A stretch of DNA of 28,048 nucleotides from Priapulus caudatus (Eukaryota > Priapulida > Priapulimorpha > Priapulimorphida > Priapulidae). Shown piece by piece: positions 1 through 10,209 of this stretch. The notes below the pieces were generated by a model. The model made no database searches. It was not told where the DNA came from and saw nothing but the letters and a program-made list of their open reading frames with translations. Positions within the stretch are counted from its first letter, which is position 1, and each line of letters starts with the position of its first letter. The translations under genes were made by a program, and so were the position numbers. Location of the stretch: assembly GCF_000485595.1 (NCBI RefSeq), contig NW_014577399.1, forward strand, positions 1 through 28,048. Direction: 5' to 3'.

Positions 1-130
1 CTCCCACCTCTCTTCTCTCTCTGTCTCGTAGGCGATACTCTCGTCTCTCTCTACGATCTCTGCTCTCTCTCTTCTCTCTATTCTCTTCTCTTGCCCCTCT
101 CTAACTTCTAATCTCCCTCGTCACCTAGAA
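1..130. repeat. CT-rich low-complexity tract
   Basis: Nearly pure C/T sequence with many CTCTCT runs, grading into ordinary sequence near 130. No gene is visible. Confidence 0.8.
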
Positions 131-203
131 AGTTAGAGCAGTAATACTACAAGCGAGCTCAAGATCAACGGAGTTAACATCACGCAAGATTCATGCAAAC
201 ATT

Positions 204-840
204 CATGTCTGCAGTGGCGTAGCCAGCAATTGGAAACAGGGGGCCAGGCGAGGGAGCGAAGCGACCGGAGGGGTAGGTCTGGGAGGGGTATCCTCCCACC
301 GGTAGGGGAGATTTTTAAAATTCGTGCATGAAAATGGCATTTTCTGCACACTTAAATTCAGTATTAGGGGAACTTATATGAGAAGTGGCATATGCTATCC
401 CTTATAACCCCCTCCTCGCTTTTAATTTTTTTCCCTCCGATCCGATCAACGTGGGACGATAGGCCCCTGGCTGTGGCGCCGGAAGGCTCTTGAGGTTACA
501 CCACGACCAGTTGGTGGACCCTTAGCTAGACCAGTGAAAATGGTGTACGAAGCCAGTGTTTTTCAGGGAGGGAAGAAAAGAGTTAAGCGACCAAAGACAG
601 CGATGAAGCAATTTCTCAACGGGGAGGGTGTTTCCCTCCGACAGTAGGGTAATTTTGAAAATATGTGCATCAAAATGGCATTTTGCGCATTTAATTTTCA
701 TTATTAGGTATAGGTAATAGTGGTATTATAGACCAATCCCATTAAGGCCCTTCCTCTTAATTTTTGTACTCTCCGATCAGAGAGGGGTCATGTGCCCCCC
801 TTAGCTAGCCTATGTCCTCATTCAAAGCAATGACGGAATA
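204..840. mobile_element. decayed DNA-transposon ends of a GGCGTAGC family
   Basis: The sequence CAGTGGCGTAGCC begins at 212. Inverse-orientation relatives of this end occur near 515-537 (CTTAGCTAGACCAGTG), 796-815 (CCCCTTAGCTAGCC) and 1813-1836 (CCTTAGCTACGCCAGTG). Between them, two diverged copies of one internal segment can be seen, at about 240-440 and 590-800; both carry a G-rich start, then GATTTTTAAAATT or AATTTTGAAAATA, then ATGGCATTTT. I read this as nested or adjacent non-autonomous elements. The eight bases outside 212 and outside 1836 do not match, so these two ends need not belong to one insertion. Confidence 0.5.
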
Positions 841-1587
841 TTGGAATTAGTTTGATTTGTGTTTGTTAGCATACCATGCAATGTTGCAATTTATCCGTCA
901 TAAACTGTTTCAAGTTCCTCATATAAAGTAAAAGTTAAATTATTTTTTGAAAAAAGTAGAGGCATATTGAATGAAATCGAAAATAAAGATCTACGGGAAA
1001 AACAGGTAGATGTGTTGGAACTGCACTGAATAAAATGCAATTTATTTAAATTACAAAAGATTTACATCGTTTAGAATACAATAGCGTTAGATCACATTTT
1101 AACATTTTGTTCGTTATAAAAAATGTTTTTGCTTTCCTCTGATGAAGAACTAAAAACCATATGAAATTTGATTCAAATAAAAAACAAAAGGTAGCTGCCA
1201 AAATAGCGCTCTATTTAAATAAAAAAGGAAATTTACCATGAAAAGAATTGTTTTTGCCTCCCCTGATAGACAACAGTTATTAATAGTGTTAAAATCGGAT
1301 TTGAAATAAAAACCGAGGTGGATGCCAAAATGGCCGTCCTATAAGTTTCGAAATAATCAAAAGTTATTCACAAAGCATTTTCCATTTCTTTTCTTCTGTC
1401 AATAAGAGTTCAGAACCATAAAATTCATCAAGCCAACTGCAACAACACAAATCTGAGCAAAGAAGAATTATCTCCTTTATTTTAGTCATGTTTTTGTCTG
1501 CTGCAGAAATCTCAAAATCCAAAGTCAAGTCTTCTCGTCGATTTTGCACAGAACATTTTGAGGATTTCGTTTGAATTAATGTATTCA
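841..1587. other. no gene recognised; AT-rich sequence
   Basis: AT-rich sequence with short A and T runs and no recognisable coding region. It may be the interior of the transposon whose transposase remnant follows at 1588. Confidence 0.5.
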
Positions 1588-1728
1588 CTAACTCCTGTTC
1601 AACGAAATGAGAATGAGAGCAGAGAATCGTGGCTGGGTCATTGTAGAACGAAGTTTAGACTTGAAATGCCCTCAGTGTTTAGAGAATGTTCGTTCAGCAG
1701 ATGCAGAAGTAACAGGAATTGTGGCCAG
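1588..1728 (-). pseudogene. hAT transposase C-terminal dimerisation domain, remnant
   Basis: On the minus strand the translation gives LATIPVTSASAERTFSKLR, then one frameshift, then KSKLRSTMTQPRFSALILIS and a stop at 1588-1590. The A-S-A-E-R-x-F-S-x-L-[RK] pattern followed by S-x-M-x-x-x-R is the signature of the C-terminal dimerisation region of hAT-superfamily transposases. Only about 47 codons remain, without the DDE catalytic core or the BED zinc finger, and the frame is broken, so the fragment is dead. On the upstream side (1750-1836) lies a G-rich terminal sequence ending in a GGCGTAGC-type inverted repeat, which would fit the end of the same element. Confidence 0.8.
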
Positions 1729-1784
1729 TCCTGTGAAGACGCGTGAGAGGCAAGGAAATTTTTTTTGTTTTGTTTTGTTTGCCA

Positions 1785-1836
1785 ATCAACAGGGGGGGCC
1801 ATGGCCCCCTTGTGCCCCCCCTTAGCTACGCCAGTG
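1785..1836. mobile_element. terminal inverted repeat of a GGCGTAGC-type element
   Basis: On the minus strand this reads CACTGGCGTAGCTAAGG followed by G-rich and C-rich blocks that can fold back (GGGGGCCATGGCCCC type). The outer end resembles the inverted end starting at 212 (CAGTGGCGTAGC). A similar G-rich GGCGTAGC fragment occurs at 12508-12570. Confidence 0.5.
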
Positions 1837-2750
1837 ATTTTACTGAAACTCAGACGGTTAATTCTGACGCATTCACCATTCCCACTCCCCCCTGCGTCAT
1901 AATACGCGTATACGCGGTCGACGCAGTACACAATCAAGATCAAGATCAAGATTCCCTGGTACGATTTTTTTTCAATATCCCCAAATCACGTCTTATCACT
2001 GCTCACAAAAGTTAAATCCCTGCTTTATTCAAAATTAGAAAAGACCTATTGAGAGTTGGGATATTGAATTTTCACGGGGATTGAAAGGAGAAAATTCAAT
2101 TTCATCACACTTTTTTTTGAGGGGTATGGGGGTGCTGAGACCCGACCGGAAGTATATTCCCGATTTTGTACAAGGAGTGAAAATATTCACCTTTTGGTTC
2201 AAATCTGGTTATTTTTCTGATACTTTTTTTGTACAGTTTTAGAGTTCTCAGTAAAATGTTTTATCAAAATTTCAGGGGGAGGGGATTCCAGTGATGTAGT
2301 TGTGGGGAGGTGGTTGCGTGTTATTAAAGCTCTGGGAGCCAAACAAAAAAATAACCCTAGAATTCACAAATATTGCACTTAAAATTTCATTTTTTTCTCC
2401 AATTTTCTCAAAAACGGCTATCTTGAAGGTTCTAAATTACTAAAATCCAAGAGCTTTGACCCCTGAACCCCACCCGGCTATTAAGGGCTTCGCGCCAAGC
2501 TGCTCGCGGTGTGCGCTATACGCACACATTCTTCGTATACTCTGTGATGGAGGTAACAGCGAAATCATTCCCCCACAACTAAGGACCTGTCTACGCCTCT
2601 GATCAGAATGATTACTCCTAATTTATACATAGAAATAATATCAAGAAATAATAATGCATTGTAGCGTGTATTATTAGCTCTTGATAATATACTAGTTAGA
2701 CAATAGCACAAAGTGGCAGACACACTATCAATCTCTATCATGCAAGCAGA
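1837..2750. other. no gene recognised; possible decayed repeat
   Basis: About 900 bases without a supportable gene. The segment 2094-2605 has features of another old transposon: a G-rich block (GGGGTATGGGGGTG), a CTTCGCGCC segment near 2488, and a right end that reads AGAGGCGTAGACAGG on the minus strand near 2602. A short (ATCAAG)n run lies near 1932-1950. Confidence 0.35.
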
Positions 2751-4850
2751 CAAATAGACACTGGGAATTTTTCTCTGGAGATATTGCGCACGCGCGAGCA
2801 CCATTTCAGGCGGGCGCCGGGCAGTATACAGACTGATGAAATTTGCATAATATATAGCTTGCTGAGAGAGAGATGATTAGACGACTAAGGAAAAACGGTA
2901 GGGATGATAGCTGTGGGCGGTAGAAAAATATGTAGGCTGAGCGAGGGAGACGGGAAGGGATGAAGTAGGAGTTTTGCACCCTACATACTATAGGGCGCTC
3001 TCCTGCGTACTGGCGTACTGATAAGAATTTATGGCATAAATCTGTGCTGAGATACCCCTTAACCATATTAAATGCATAGTCATCACAAAATATAACTCCT
3101 CTGATGAGATATTGCGCATGCGCTAACATACTAACGTAGCCAGATTGTGTAATGACTGGTATATGCAGCGTGCACATTACATGAAAGGTCTTCTTCCTAT
3201 TTCTTAAGAGAGGGCTACTGATGGAATATTATGACATGAATCTATGCAAGAATACCTCCTCTCCATTTTAAATGCATAATTTTTGCAAATTATTATTGTT
3301 CTCTGGAGATATTGCACATGCGCGAGCACCAATTCAGGCGTGCAGTACGGACTGATGAAAACTGCATAATATGGCTGGCTGAGAGAGAGGAAGCGGTGGG
3401 AGAATGAGGAAAGGGGACAAGGAAGATTGTTGTGTGGCGGTAGAAGAGTATGTAGGCTGAGCGAGGGAAATGGGAGGCAAGGGGCAGGACGGGAGGGGAT
3501 GAAGTAGGAGTTTTGCACCCTACAGGCTAGGGCGCTCTCCAAATTATAAACACAGGCGTACTGATAAGATTTTATTACATAAATCTATGCTGAGATACCC
3601 CCTTACCAGATTAAATGCATATTCATCATAAAATATAACTCCTCTGGTGAGATATTGCGCAAGCGCTAACACACTAACATAGCTAGATTGTGTACTGACT
3701 GGTACATGCAGCGGGCACATTACATGCAAGATCCTTGTCCTATTTCTTAAGAGAGGGCTACTGGTAGAATGTTATGATATAAATCTATGGTAGAATAGCT
3801 TCTCCTCATGTTAAATGCACAATATTCGCAAAATATTCTTCTTCTCTGGAGATATTGCGCATGCGCGAGCACCAATTCAGGCGTGCAGTACGAACTGATG
3901 AAAACTGCATAATATAGCTGGCTAAGAAAGAAGGAGGGGTAGGAGACTGAGGAAAGGAGGCAGGGAAGACAGCTGTGTGGTGGTAGAAGGATATGTAGAC
4001 TGAGCGAGGGAGATGGGAGGCAAGGAGCAGGACGGGAGAAGATGAAGTTGGAGTTTTGCACCCTACAGGCTAGAGCGCTCTCCTAATTATAAACACAGGC
4101 GTACTGATAAGAAATTATGATATAAATATATGCTGAGATACCCTCTAACCATATTAAATGCATATTCATCAAAAAATATAACTGTTCTGGTAAGATATTG
4201 CGCATGCGTTAATTACACACTAACGTAGCCAGATTGTGTACTGACTGCAGTGACTGGTACATGCAGCGGGCACATTACTTGCAAGGTCCTCTGCCTATTT
4301 CTTAAGAGAGGGTTACTGATTGAATATTATGATATGAATCTATTGTAGAATACCCCCTCCCCATTTTAAATGCAAAATTTTTTACAAAATATTCTTCTTC
4401 TCGGGTGATATTGCGCATGCGCGAGCACTTTCAGGCGTGCAGTACGGACTGATGAAAACTGCATAATATAGCTGGCTGAGAGAGAGGGAGGGGTGGGAGA
4501 CTGAGGAAAGGGGGCAGGGAAGATAGTTGTGTGGCGGTAGAAGAATATGTAGGCTGAGCGAGGGAGATGGGAGGCAAGGGGCAGGACGGGAGGGGATGAA
4601 GTAGGAGTTTTGCACCCTACAGGCTAGGGCGCTCTCCTAATTATAAACACAGACGTACTGATAAGATTTTATTGCAGAAATTTATGCTCAGATACCCCCT
4701 TACAAGATTAAATGCATATTCATCAAAAAATATAACTGTTCTGGTAAGATATTGCGCAAGAGCTAACACACTAACGTAGCTAGATTGTGTACTGACTGGT
4801 ACATGCAGCGGGCACATTACATGCAAGATCCTTGTCCTATTTCTTAAGAG

Positions 4851-5005
4851 AGGGCTACTGATAGAATATTATGATATGAATCTATGGTAGAATACCCTTT
4901 CCCCATTTTAAATGCAAAGTGATGAGGCAAGGGGCAGGACGGGAGGGGACGAAGTAGGAGTTTTGCACCCTACAGGCTAGGCCGCTCTCCTAATTATAAA
5001 CACAG
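4851..5005. repeat. internally deleted A subunit of the satellite
   Basis: This copy passes from the first part of subunit A (up to TTTTAAATGCAAAGT, near 4920) straight to its end (GATGAGGCAAGGGGCAGG). It skips the GATATTGCGCATGCGCGAGC landmark and the AG-rich middle. About 200 bases are missing, so the neighbouring B landmarks are only about 355 bases apart instead of about 540. Confidence 0.8.
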
Positions 5006-5215
5006 GCGTACTGATAAGATTTTATTACATAAATCTATGCTGAGATACCCTCTAACCATATTAAATGCATATTCATCCGAAAATATAACTCCTCTGGTGA
5101 GATATTGCGCATGCGCTAACACACTAATGTAGCCAGATTGTGTACTGACTGGTATATGCAGCGGGCACATTACATGAAAGGTCTTCTTCCTATGCTGGAA
5201 TACCTCCTCTCCATT

Positions 5216-5322
5216 TTTTTGCAATAATAATTTGCAATAATTTGCAATAATTTTGCATTAATAATTTGCAATAATTTTGCAATAATAATTTGCAATAATT
5301 TGCAATAATTTTTGCAAAATAC
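5216..5322. repeat. AATAATTTGC minisatellite inside one satellite unit
   Basis: About eight imperfect copies of a 10-14-base motif (TTTGCAATAA with variable T and A runs) sit inside a single A subunit. The other units have one TTTTTGCAAA at this point, so the tract looks like a local expansion of that sequence. Confidence 0.85.
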
Positions 5323-6035
5323 TATTCTTCTCGGGTGATATTGCGCACGCACGAGCACCATTTCAGGCGTGCAGTACGGACTGATAAAAACTGCATAATA
5401 TAGCTGGCTGAGAGAGAGGGAGGGGTAGGAGACTGAGGAAAGGGGGCAGGAAAGATAGTTGTGTGGCGGTAGAACAATATGTAGGCTGAGCGAGGGAGAT
5501 GGGAGGCAAGAGGCAGGACGGGAGGGGACGAAGTAAGAGTTTTGCACCCTATGGGCTAGGGCGCTCTCCTAATTATATATACAGGCGTACTGGTAAAATT
5601 TTATTACATAAATCTATGCTGAGATACCCCCTTACCAGATTAAATGCATATTCATCACAAAATATAACTCCGGTGAGATATTGCGCAAGCGCTAACACAC
5701 TAACGTAGCCAGATTGTGTACTGACTAGTATATGTAGCGGGAACATTACATGCAAGATCCTCTTCCTATTTCTTGAGAGAGGGCTACTGATGGAATGTTA
5801 TGATATGAATCTATGGTAGAATACCTCCTCCCCATCTTAAATGCAACATTTTCGTAAAATATTTTTCTTTTCGGGAGATATTGCGCATGCGCGAGCACCG
5901 TTTCAGGCGTGTAGTACGGATTGAAGAAAACTGCATGCACAATATAGCTTGCTGACAGAGAGGGGTGGGAGACTAAGGAAAGGCGGCAGGGAAGATCGCT
6001 GAGGGGTGGTAGAAGAAAGAGGAACTGGCTGTGCG

Positions 6036-6728
6036 AGGAACAAGGGGGAAAGGGGAATGCGTTATCCTTTTCCAACTCAATGGCACGTTTTGTTTGCGCA
6101 CACTTGATTATTTATACTTTATACATATTGATATGTGCGGATCTGTACGTACAAACAGAAACAAGAATTCGTAAAGGCAATATTATACATTCATACAGAA
6201 TTTTATAAAGCCCGCAATCGCTGAAACAACATTGTCAAATAGTAATATTTAAAAAAGGGACCTCCCCAGTAGTGTTTGATACTGGTCATGCTTTACTCCT
6301 CGTGGTTAGAATGAGTTTCTGGTAGCGTTTAGTTTTGAAAGGAACAACTAATATGTATAACAACACTATTTGCTATAAGGGACGCGCGAGAACGATAGAA
6401 TTAGAACGATATGATTCGTGTAAATAATGGGATCAATCAAATCCTGCCGAACGTTATATAGAGGGCGCTGTAATTTTCGCTACGAGCGATATACATACGG
6501 ACTAGCCTCTTTTGATTACAAAAGTTCAAGCACCCATTCGACGTGGGCAATGCGATAATTACCTAAGACTTGTTAGGTGCGAGAGGTACTTTTGTGCGGA
6601 TGGTATTTCATGTACAGCCATTTATATCAACAACTTCACAAAATTTAAGTACTCGGCGATTGGCGACAAATTTATACGCGGCAAATGACCTATCCTCTTT
6701 GAGCCCGAAGTGATCAACAGATAGTTCT

Positions 6729-6729
<1 letters not shown>
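6036..6729. other. no gene recognised
   Basis: Unique-looking sequence of mixed composition between the satellite and the LINE tail. I see no coding region, RNA gene or clear repeat. Confidence 0.5.
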
Positions 6730-6771
<42 letters not shown>

Positions 6772-6817
6772 TATCATCATTACCATTATTATCATCATCA
6801 TCATCATCATCATCATT

Positions 6818-6858
<41 letters not shown>

Positions 6859-6859
6859 T

Positions 6860-6893
<34 letters not shown>
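6730..6893. repeat. (ATC)n microsatellite, tail of a LINE
   Basis: About 54 ATC triplets with rare ATT or ACC interruptions. On the minus strand this is (GAT)n beginning directly at the stop codon of the LINE reading frame, so it is best read as the 3' simple-repeat tail of that retrotransposon. The poly-Met frame through it is an artefact. Confidence 0.9.
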
Positions 6894-7215
6894 ATCCTCT
6901 TCGCTCCGACCGGAGCATAGGGCTTCCACAGGCTTCCTCCATCGGACTCGGTTTTGAGCTGTCCACTTCACTTGTTCCCAAGACATTCCAATCTCTTCAT
7001 ATTCCTGTCTGATGGTCCTTCTCCGTGACTTTTTCGGTCTGCCTCTTTTCCGAGCTTCTTGTGGATTCCACTCCAGGGACTATATCGTGTGATGTTACTC
7101 GCAGGTTTTCTGAGCGTATGACCAACCCATTTCCACTTTCTACGCCTGATGGTGACTTCAAGTCTCTCTTGTTTTGTGCGCTGCCACAAGTCTTCATTTG
7201 ATATTAATCACTCAT
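6891..7215 (-). pseudogene. 3' end of a LINE reverse-transcriptase ORF
   Basis: Minus-strand translation shows the C-terminal tail of a non-LTR retrotransposon polyprotein. It runs [10 protein letters not shown], then [18 protein letters not shown], a frameshift near 7080, then [32 protein letters not shown] and the stop TGA at 6891-6893. The order W-x-R-T, R-R-R-K-W-x-W-[IV]-G-H-x-L-R, N-I-T-R, K-R-G-R-P, W-x-x-x-V-[ED]-A-L-C is typical of the region after the reverse transcriptase in endonuclease-bearing LINEs common in marine invertebrates. The clade cannot be fixed without a search. The element is 5' truncated at about 7207-7215, as usual for LINE insertions, and is not functional. Confidence 0.88.
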
Positions 7216-7440
7216 CAAATGATAGGTTTGAAACTCGACTATAAATTCTCGCTTTAGCTTTTTACATATTATTGCACTAATCCAATATTGGCTTACTTTA
7301 AAATAAAAACATGCTCCTGGTTCAGTATGGTTAACTATAAACGTGCAATGACTTACTTTAGTGTTATGAATATGCTCGCTAATGAATAATTTATACCTCA
7401 GTAAAACCCGCTGTTACCCCCCCCCCGATTCCGTTTCGTG
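7216..7440. other. no gene recognised
   Basis: AT-rich spacer between the LINE and the next element, with a C9-10 homopolymer near 7417-7426. No feature is supportable. Confidence 0.5.
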
Positions 7441-7446
7441 AAATGC

Positions 7447-7914
7447 CAGGGGCGGATTCAGACCGTATTTGCCGTATTGGGAAATACGGTCTAGATTTCA
7501 AAGTGCTTTTCGAAATTTTGCGCTAAAAAATACAGAAAAGAATTTGATGGAATTTGGCTATATTCTTTATTTGTTTTCTTTTTCTTCTGATTCATTGACA
7601 GGACTTAAAGAAAATCAAAATTTTACAAGGTAACAAAACTAGCTTTAATATCTGAAAAAGAAGGGAAGTGCTTGAATCATTCTGCATTAATTGCTGGTGG
7701 TTTTTAGCTATTGCTGCTTGACTAAATGTGTGCTGAAATGGTGCTCATTTTTGTGCCCAGGGACCCTTGAAATTTTGAAATTTGACCCCCAGACCCCCCG
7801 CCATGTGCTTCCGCGCCGAACGACGCCCACTGTAGGGTGGTGTGCCCTTTTTAGGGGATGTGCCCTTAAAATCTGGAAAAATACTGTCTAGCTTCAGCCC
7901 TGGATCCGCCCCTG
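7447..7914. mobile_element. non-autonomous DNA transposon with CAGGGGCGGATC ends
   Basis: The left end reads CAGGGGCGGATTCAG and the right end, on the opposite strand, CAGGGGCGGATCCAG, a 14/15 terminal inverted repeat. AATGC flanks both sides (7442-7446 and 7915-7919), a possible 5-bp target-site duplication. Just inside the left end is a hairpin with arms GACCGTATTT and AAATACGGTC. The element is 468 bp and has no transposase. The superfamily is uncertain: the ends resemble hAT ends, but hAT elements usually make 8-bp duplications. Confidence 0.7.
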
Positions 7915-7919
7915 AATGC

Positions 7920-8565
7920 TATGCAATATACAATGGCTGCTACAAAATATTCGCATTCACAATGTCTATGACACATTTATCAATGTATATACCCAAGTGC
8001 TTTCAGATGTGGTTTGCTAGAGGTCGAGACACAGAAGAGTTGACTAATAAAAGGTGCGCGTACGAATGTGAAAAACGTTTTCAGCATCTACAGGTTTTTG
8101 TGAAAATACACAATGTTTTGAGAAACTACGCGTCCTTTGCGCATTTCGGTTTAGTACTTTTATGTGTAACCATATAATGTTTGCGGAAATTGTGTTCTTA
8201 TTTTGTAGACCGACAGATGGTTTGCTAATTTGATAAATCGCACACCGTATAAGGCAGGGTGGCAGTTCCACGAACAATTACCGCATGAGTAAAGAGTGGA
8301 GTCTTCGTCGAAATCAATTCATACAATACTCGTAAAAAATATTTCTTACAATTCTGAGCCGAAAGCGCGCACTTCTACTATTAATGTGCAGAATATCGAT
8401 AATCTAGCTAATAGAGATATGTGTAAATATATCACATCCGCACCAAGTTTATACAGACACAGCAGCAATAAATAACAATAGGAGAACAGCTCTAAGTAAA
8501 TACATTCGTATAGAAATTAGCGAATAGGCCTACATGCTAACAGTTTTTAAGTCCTGAATCGAACT
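7920..8565. other. 3' flank of gene 1; no gene recognised
   Basis: Sequence downstream of the gene 1 stop codon on the minus strand. I did not find a convincing AATAAA signal on the minus strand in the first 200 bases, so the end of the transcript cannot be placed. Confidence 0.4.
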
Positions 8566-8741
8566 TTAACAGCACTCCATTATGGCTACAGTCGCGACAA
8601 ACATGACAATAAGCTCCAGACAAAAGGACATTGCAGCCGATTTGTGTTTTTTCTCGATAAATTTTTCTACTCGGGTGAAGGTGAGGTTGTGCTTCTCATC
8701 CGTCACGTGTGGACTGTCGTCGTGCTTACGAAGGTTTCCCT
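8566..8741 (-). CDS. gene 1 exon 7: His motif and hydrophobic C-terminus
   Basis: Acceptor TTCGCAG, then GNLRKHDDSPHVTDEKHN, a basic stretch, and a hydrophobic segment (about SFCLELIVMFVATVAIM) ending in ECC and TAA at 8566-8568. The His of LRKHD aligns with LLQHD in gene 2. The end could be a GPI-anchor signal or a single membrane span; the sequence does not decide between them. Confidence 0.87.
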
Positions 8742-10175
8742 CTGCGAACATAATTAATACAAAAGTTCAAATTACTTAGGGGCTTCAGTAATTTTTTCGC
8801 AATGGGTTTTATTTATAGTCCAGCAGATATCCAGTGAATATTTCAGGAGCATCTTCCAAATGATGAGACAAGCACCAAAATTCGTATGAATACTCCTATA
8901 GGTCTACTTTTTTGAAAGAGCAATGTAGCAACCCTGCCAGATAAAATATATAATATATATATATATACAAACACATGTGTGAATCACATCTATGAATATA
9001 CTATTAAGCTCTAACGTTGTGATTGAGGGATGCGGGGGAGGGGGCTTCGACTGTATGACACCCCTATACGTACCACTGGACACCTTTCCGGTTGTAAAGA
9101 AGAAATAATAGTCCAAGGTCAGATCAAGGTGATCGGTGTCTCCCTCGTTCGACAACGGTCGTCTAAAGCGGCAATTAATGCGTCCATCCACGTTGTCTGC
9201 CTGTTTGTAAATACACGTGACGATTATGAGGTCACCGTGGCGTAAAGTTGCACGTGGTAGAAAAACAGGGACCGGTTGTTAAAAGCATCGTAAAGTTAAG
9301 ACAAATTTTGTTTCTGACGGCGGACCCTAGATCAGCAATGTACAACAGTTTAATTGATTTCAAGACTGATAGTAGAATGTTAGTTTTCACGGAATAGCAC
9401 TAGCGACAGCGCTCTGGCATTGAAATGAAATGAGCAACAAACGAAATGACAAGCAAACGAATAAACGCGCGTTAGGGTTAGGGTTAGAGTTATGGTTATG
9501 GTTAGGGTCAGGGTTAGGATAGGGCCATGGTTAAGGTTAGGGTTACTGTTAGGGTTCGGTTATGGTTAGGTTTGGAGTTAGATGTAGGGGTAGGGTAAGG
9601 GTTGGGGTAATGTGCGTTAGGGTTAGGGTTAGTGTTAGAGTGAACAAAGGTTGCTTTGCGCGAATCGTATTCCTATAATTACCTGTATATCCGTAACAAG
9701 ACTGTTCAACTGTTGTACGGATGCCCTGTAACCGCCCGGATTCCTAAACTCTTTCAGGTAAATGTGCGCTCCTTTCTTCATACATGCGAAGACATTGTCA
9801 TTACCCTGCAGACACAAGAGCATGCCGGCATAGTTGAATATTCGTATTGACGACGAGAGAATGCGGATCGGGAGCATGAGAGACGTCGGTGTATTGTTAC
9901 AGGTAAAGTGAAAAACGGCGGCCACCGCTTTATCGGGAGAGGTCGGAAAGTACGAAGATGTCCCGATTAAGCGGTGGTCTCGATTAACGTGGTCCCGGCG
10001 AACACACGACAAAGTTCGCAAGGATATGTTTTTCAAAGACGATATGTCGTTTAAGCGATGCGCCCGTTTATCCGAGGCGCGATCAAACGGGGACTATTGT
10101 ATACTTGTGTTGTGTCATCAAGAATATATGGATAGTCATAAGCAGAAAGGCGCGACATCTAAATCTACAATGAGT

Positions 10176-10209
<34 letters not shown>

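Larger units (their letters stand above)
2755..6035. repeat. satellite array, ~540-bp higher-order unit
   Basis: Two landmarks recur in turn. Landmark A (GCGCATGCGCGAGCACC, then CAGGCGTGCAGTACGG) lies near 2789, 3314, 3857, 4413, 5343 and 5883. Landmark B (GCATGCGCTAACACAC, then GCCAGATTGTGTACTGACTG) lies near 3115, 3658, 4200, 4753, 5108 and 5682. Spacing within a series is mostly 525-560 bases. The A and B subunits are themselves related: both run from a (C/G)TACTGAT start through TTAAATGCAT to GATATTGCGCATGCGC. The repeating unit is therefore an ancient dimer of about 200 bp (B) plus 345 bp (A). About seven A and six B subunits are present, one A strongly shortened. AG-rich tracts keep the minus strand open, so recurrent reading frames of 60-125 codons appear; I do not regard them as genes. 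Confidence 0.9.

Noticed and set aside
212-1836. One single 1.6-kb hAT element bounded by GGCGTAGC ends
   Set aside because: The 8-bp flanks do not match and further similar ends lie inside, so nested separate elements are more likely.
2806-6075. Recurrent minus-strand reading frames of 60-125 codons with similar Ser/Pro/Leu-rich sequence
   Set aside because: They repeat because the satellite unit repeats. They stay open through AG-rich tracts, vary in length, and show no domain or splice context.
6727-6981. Frame with a long poly-Met run
   Set aside because: It is the (ATC)n microsatellite read in the wrong frame; the LINE frame ends at the tract.
9471-9640. Chromosome end
   Set aside because: The TTAGGG tract is degenerate and lies between two exons of one gene.
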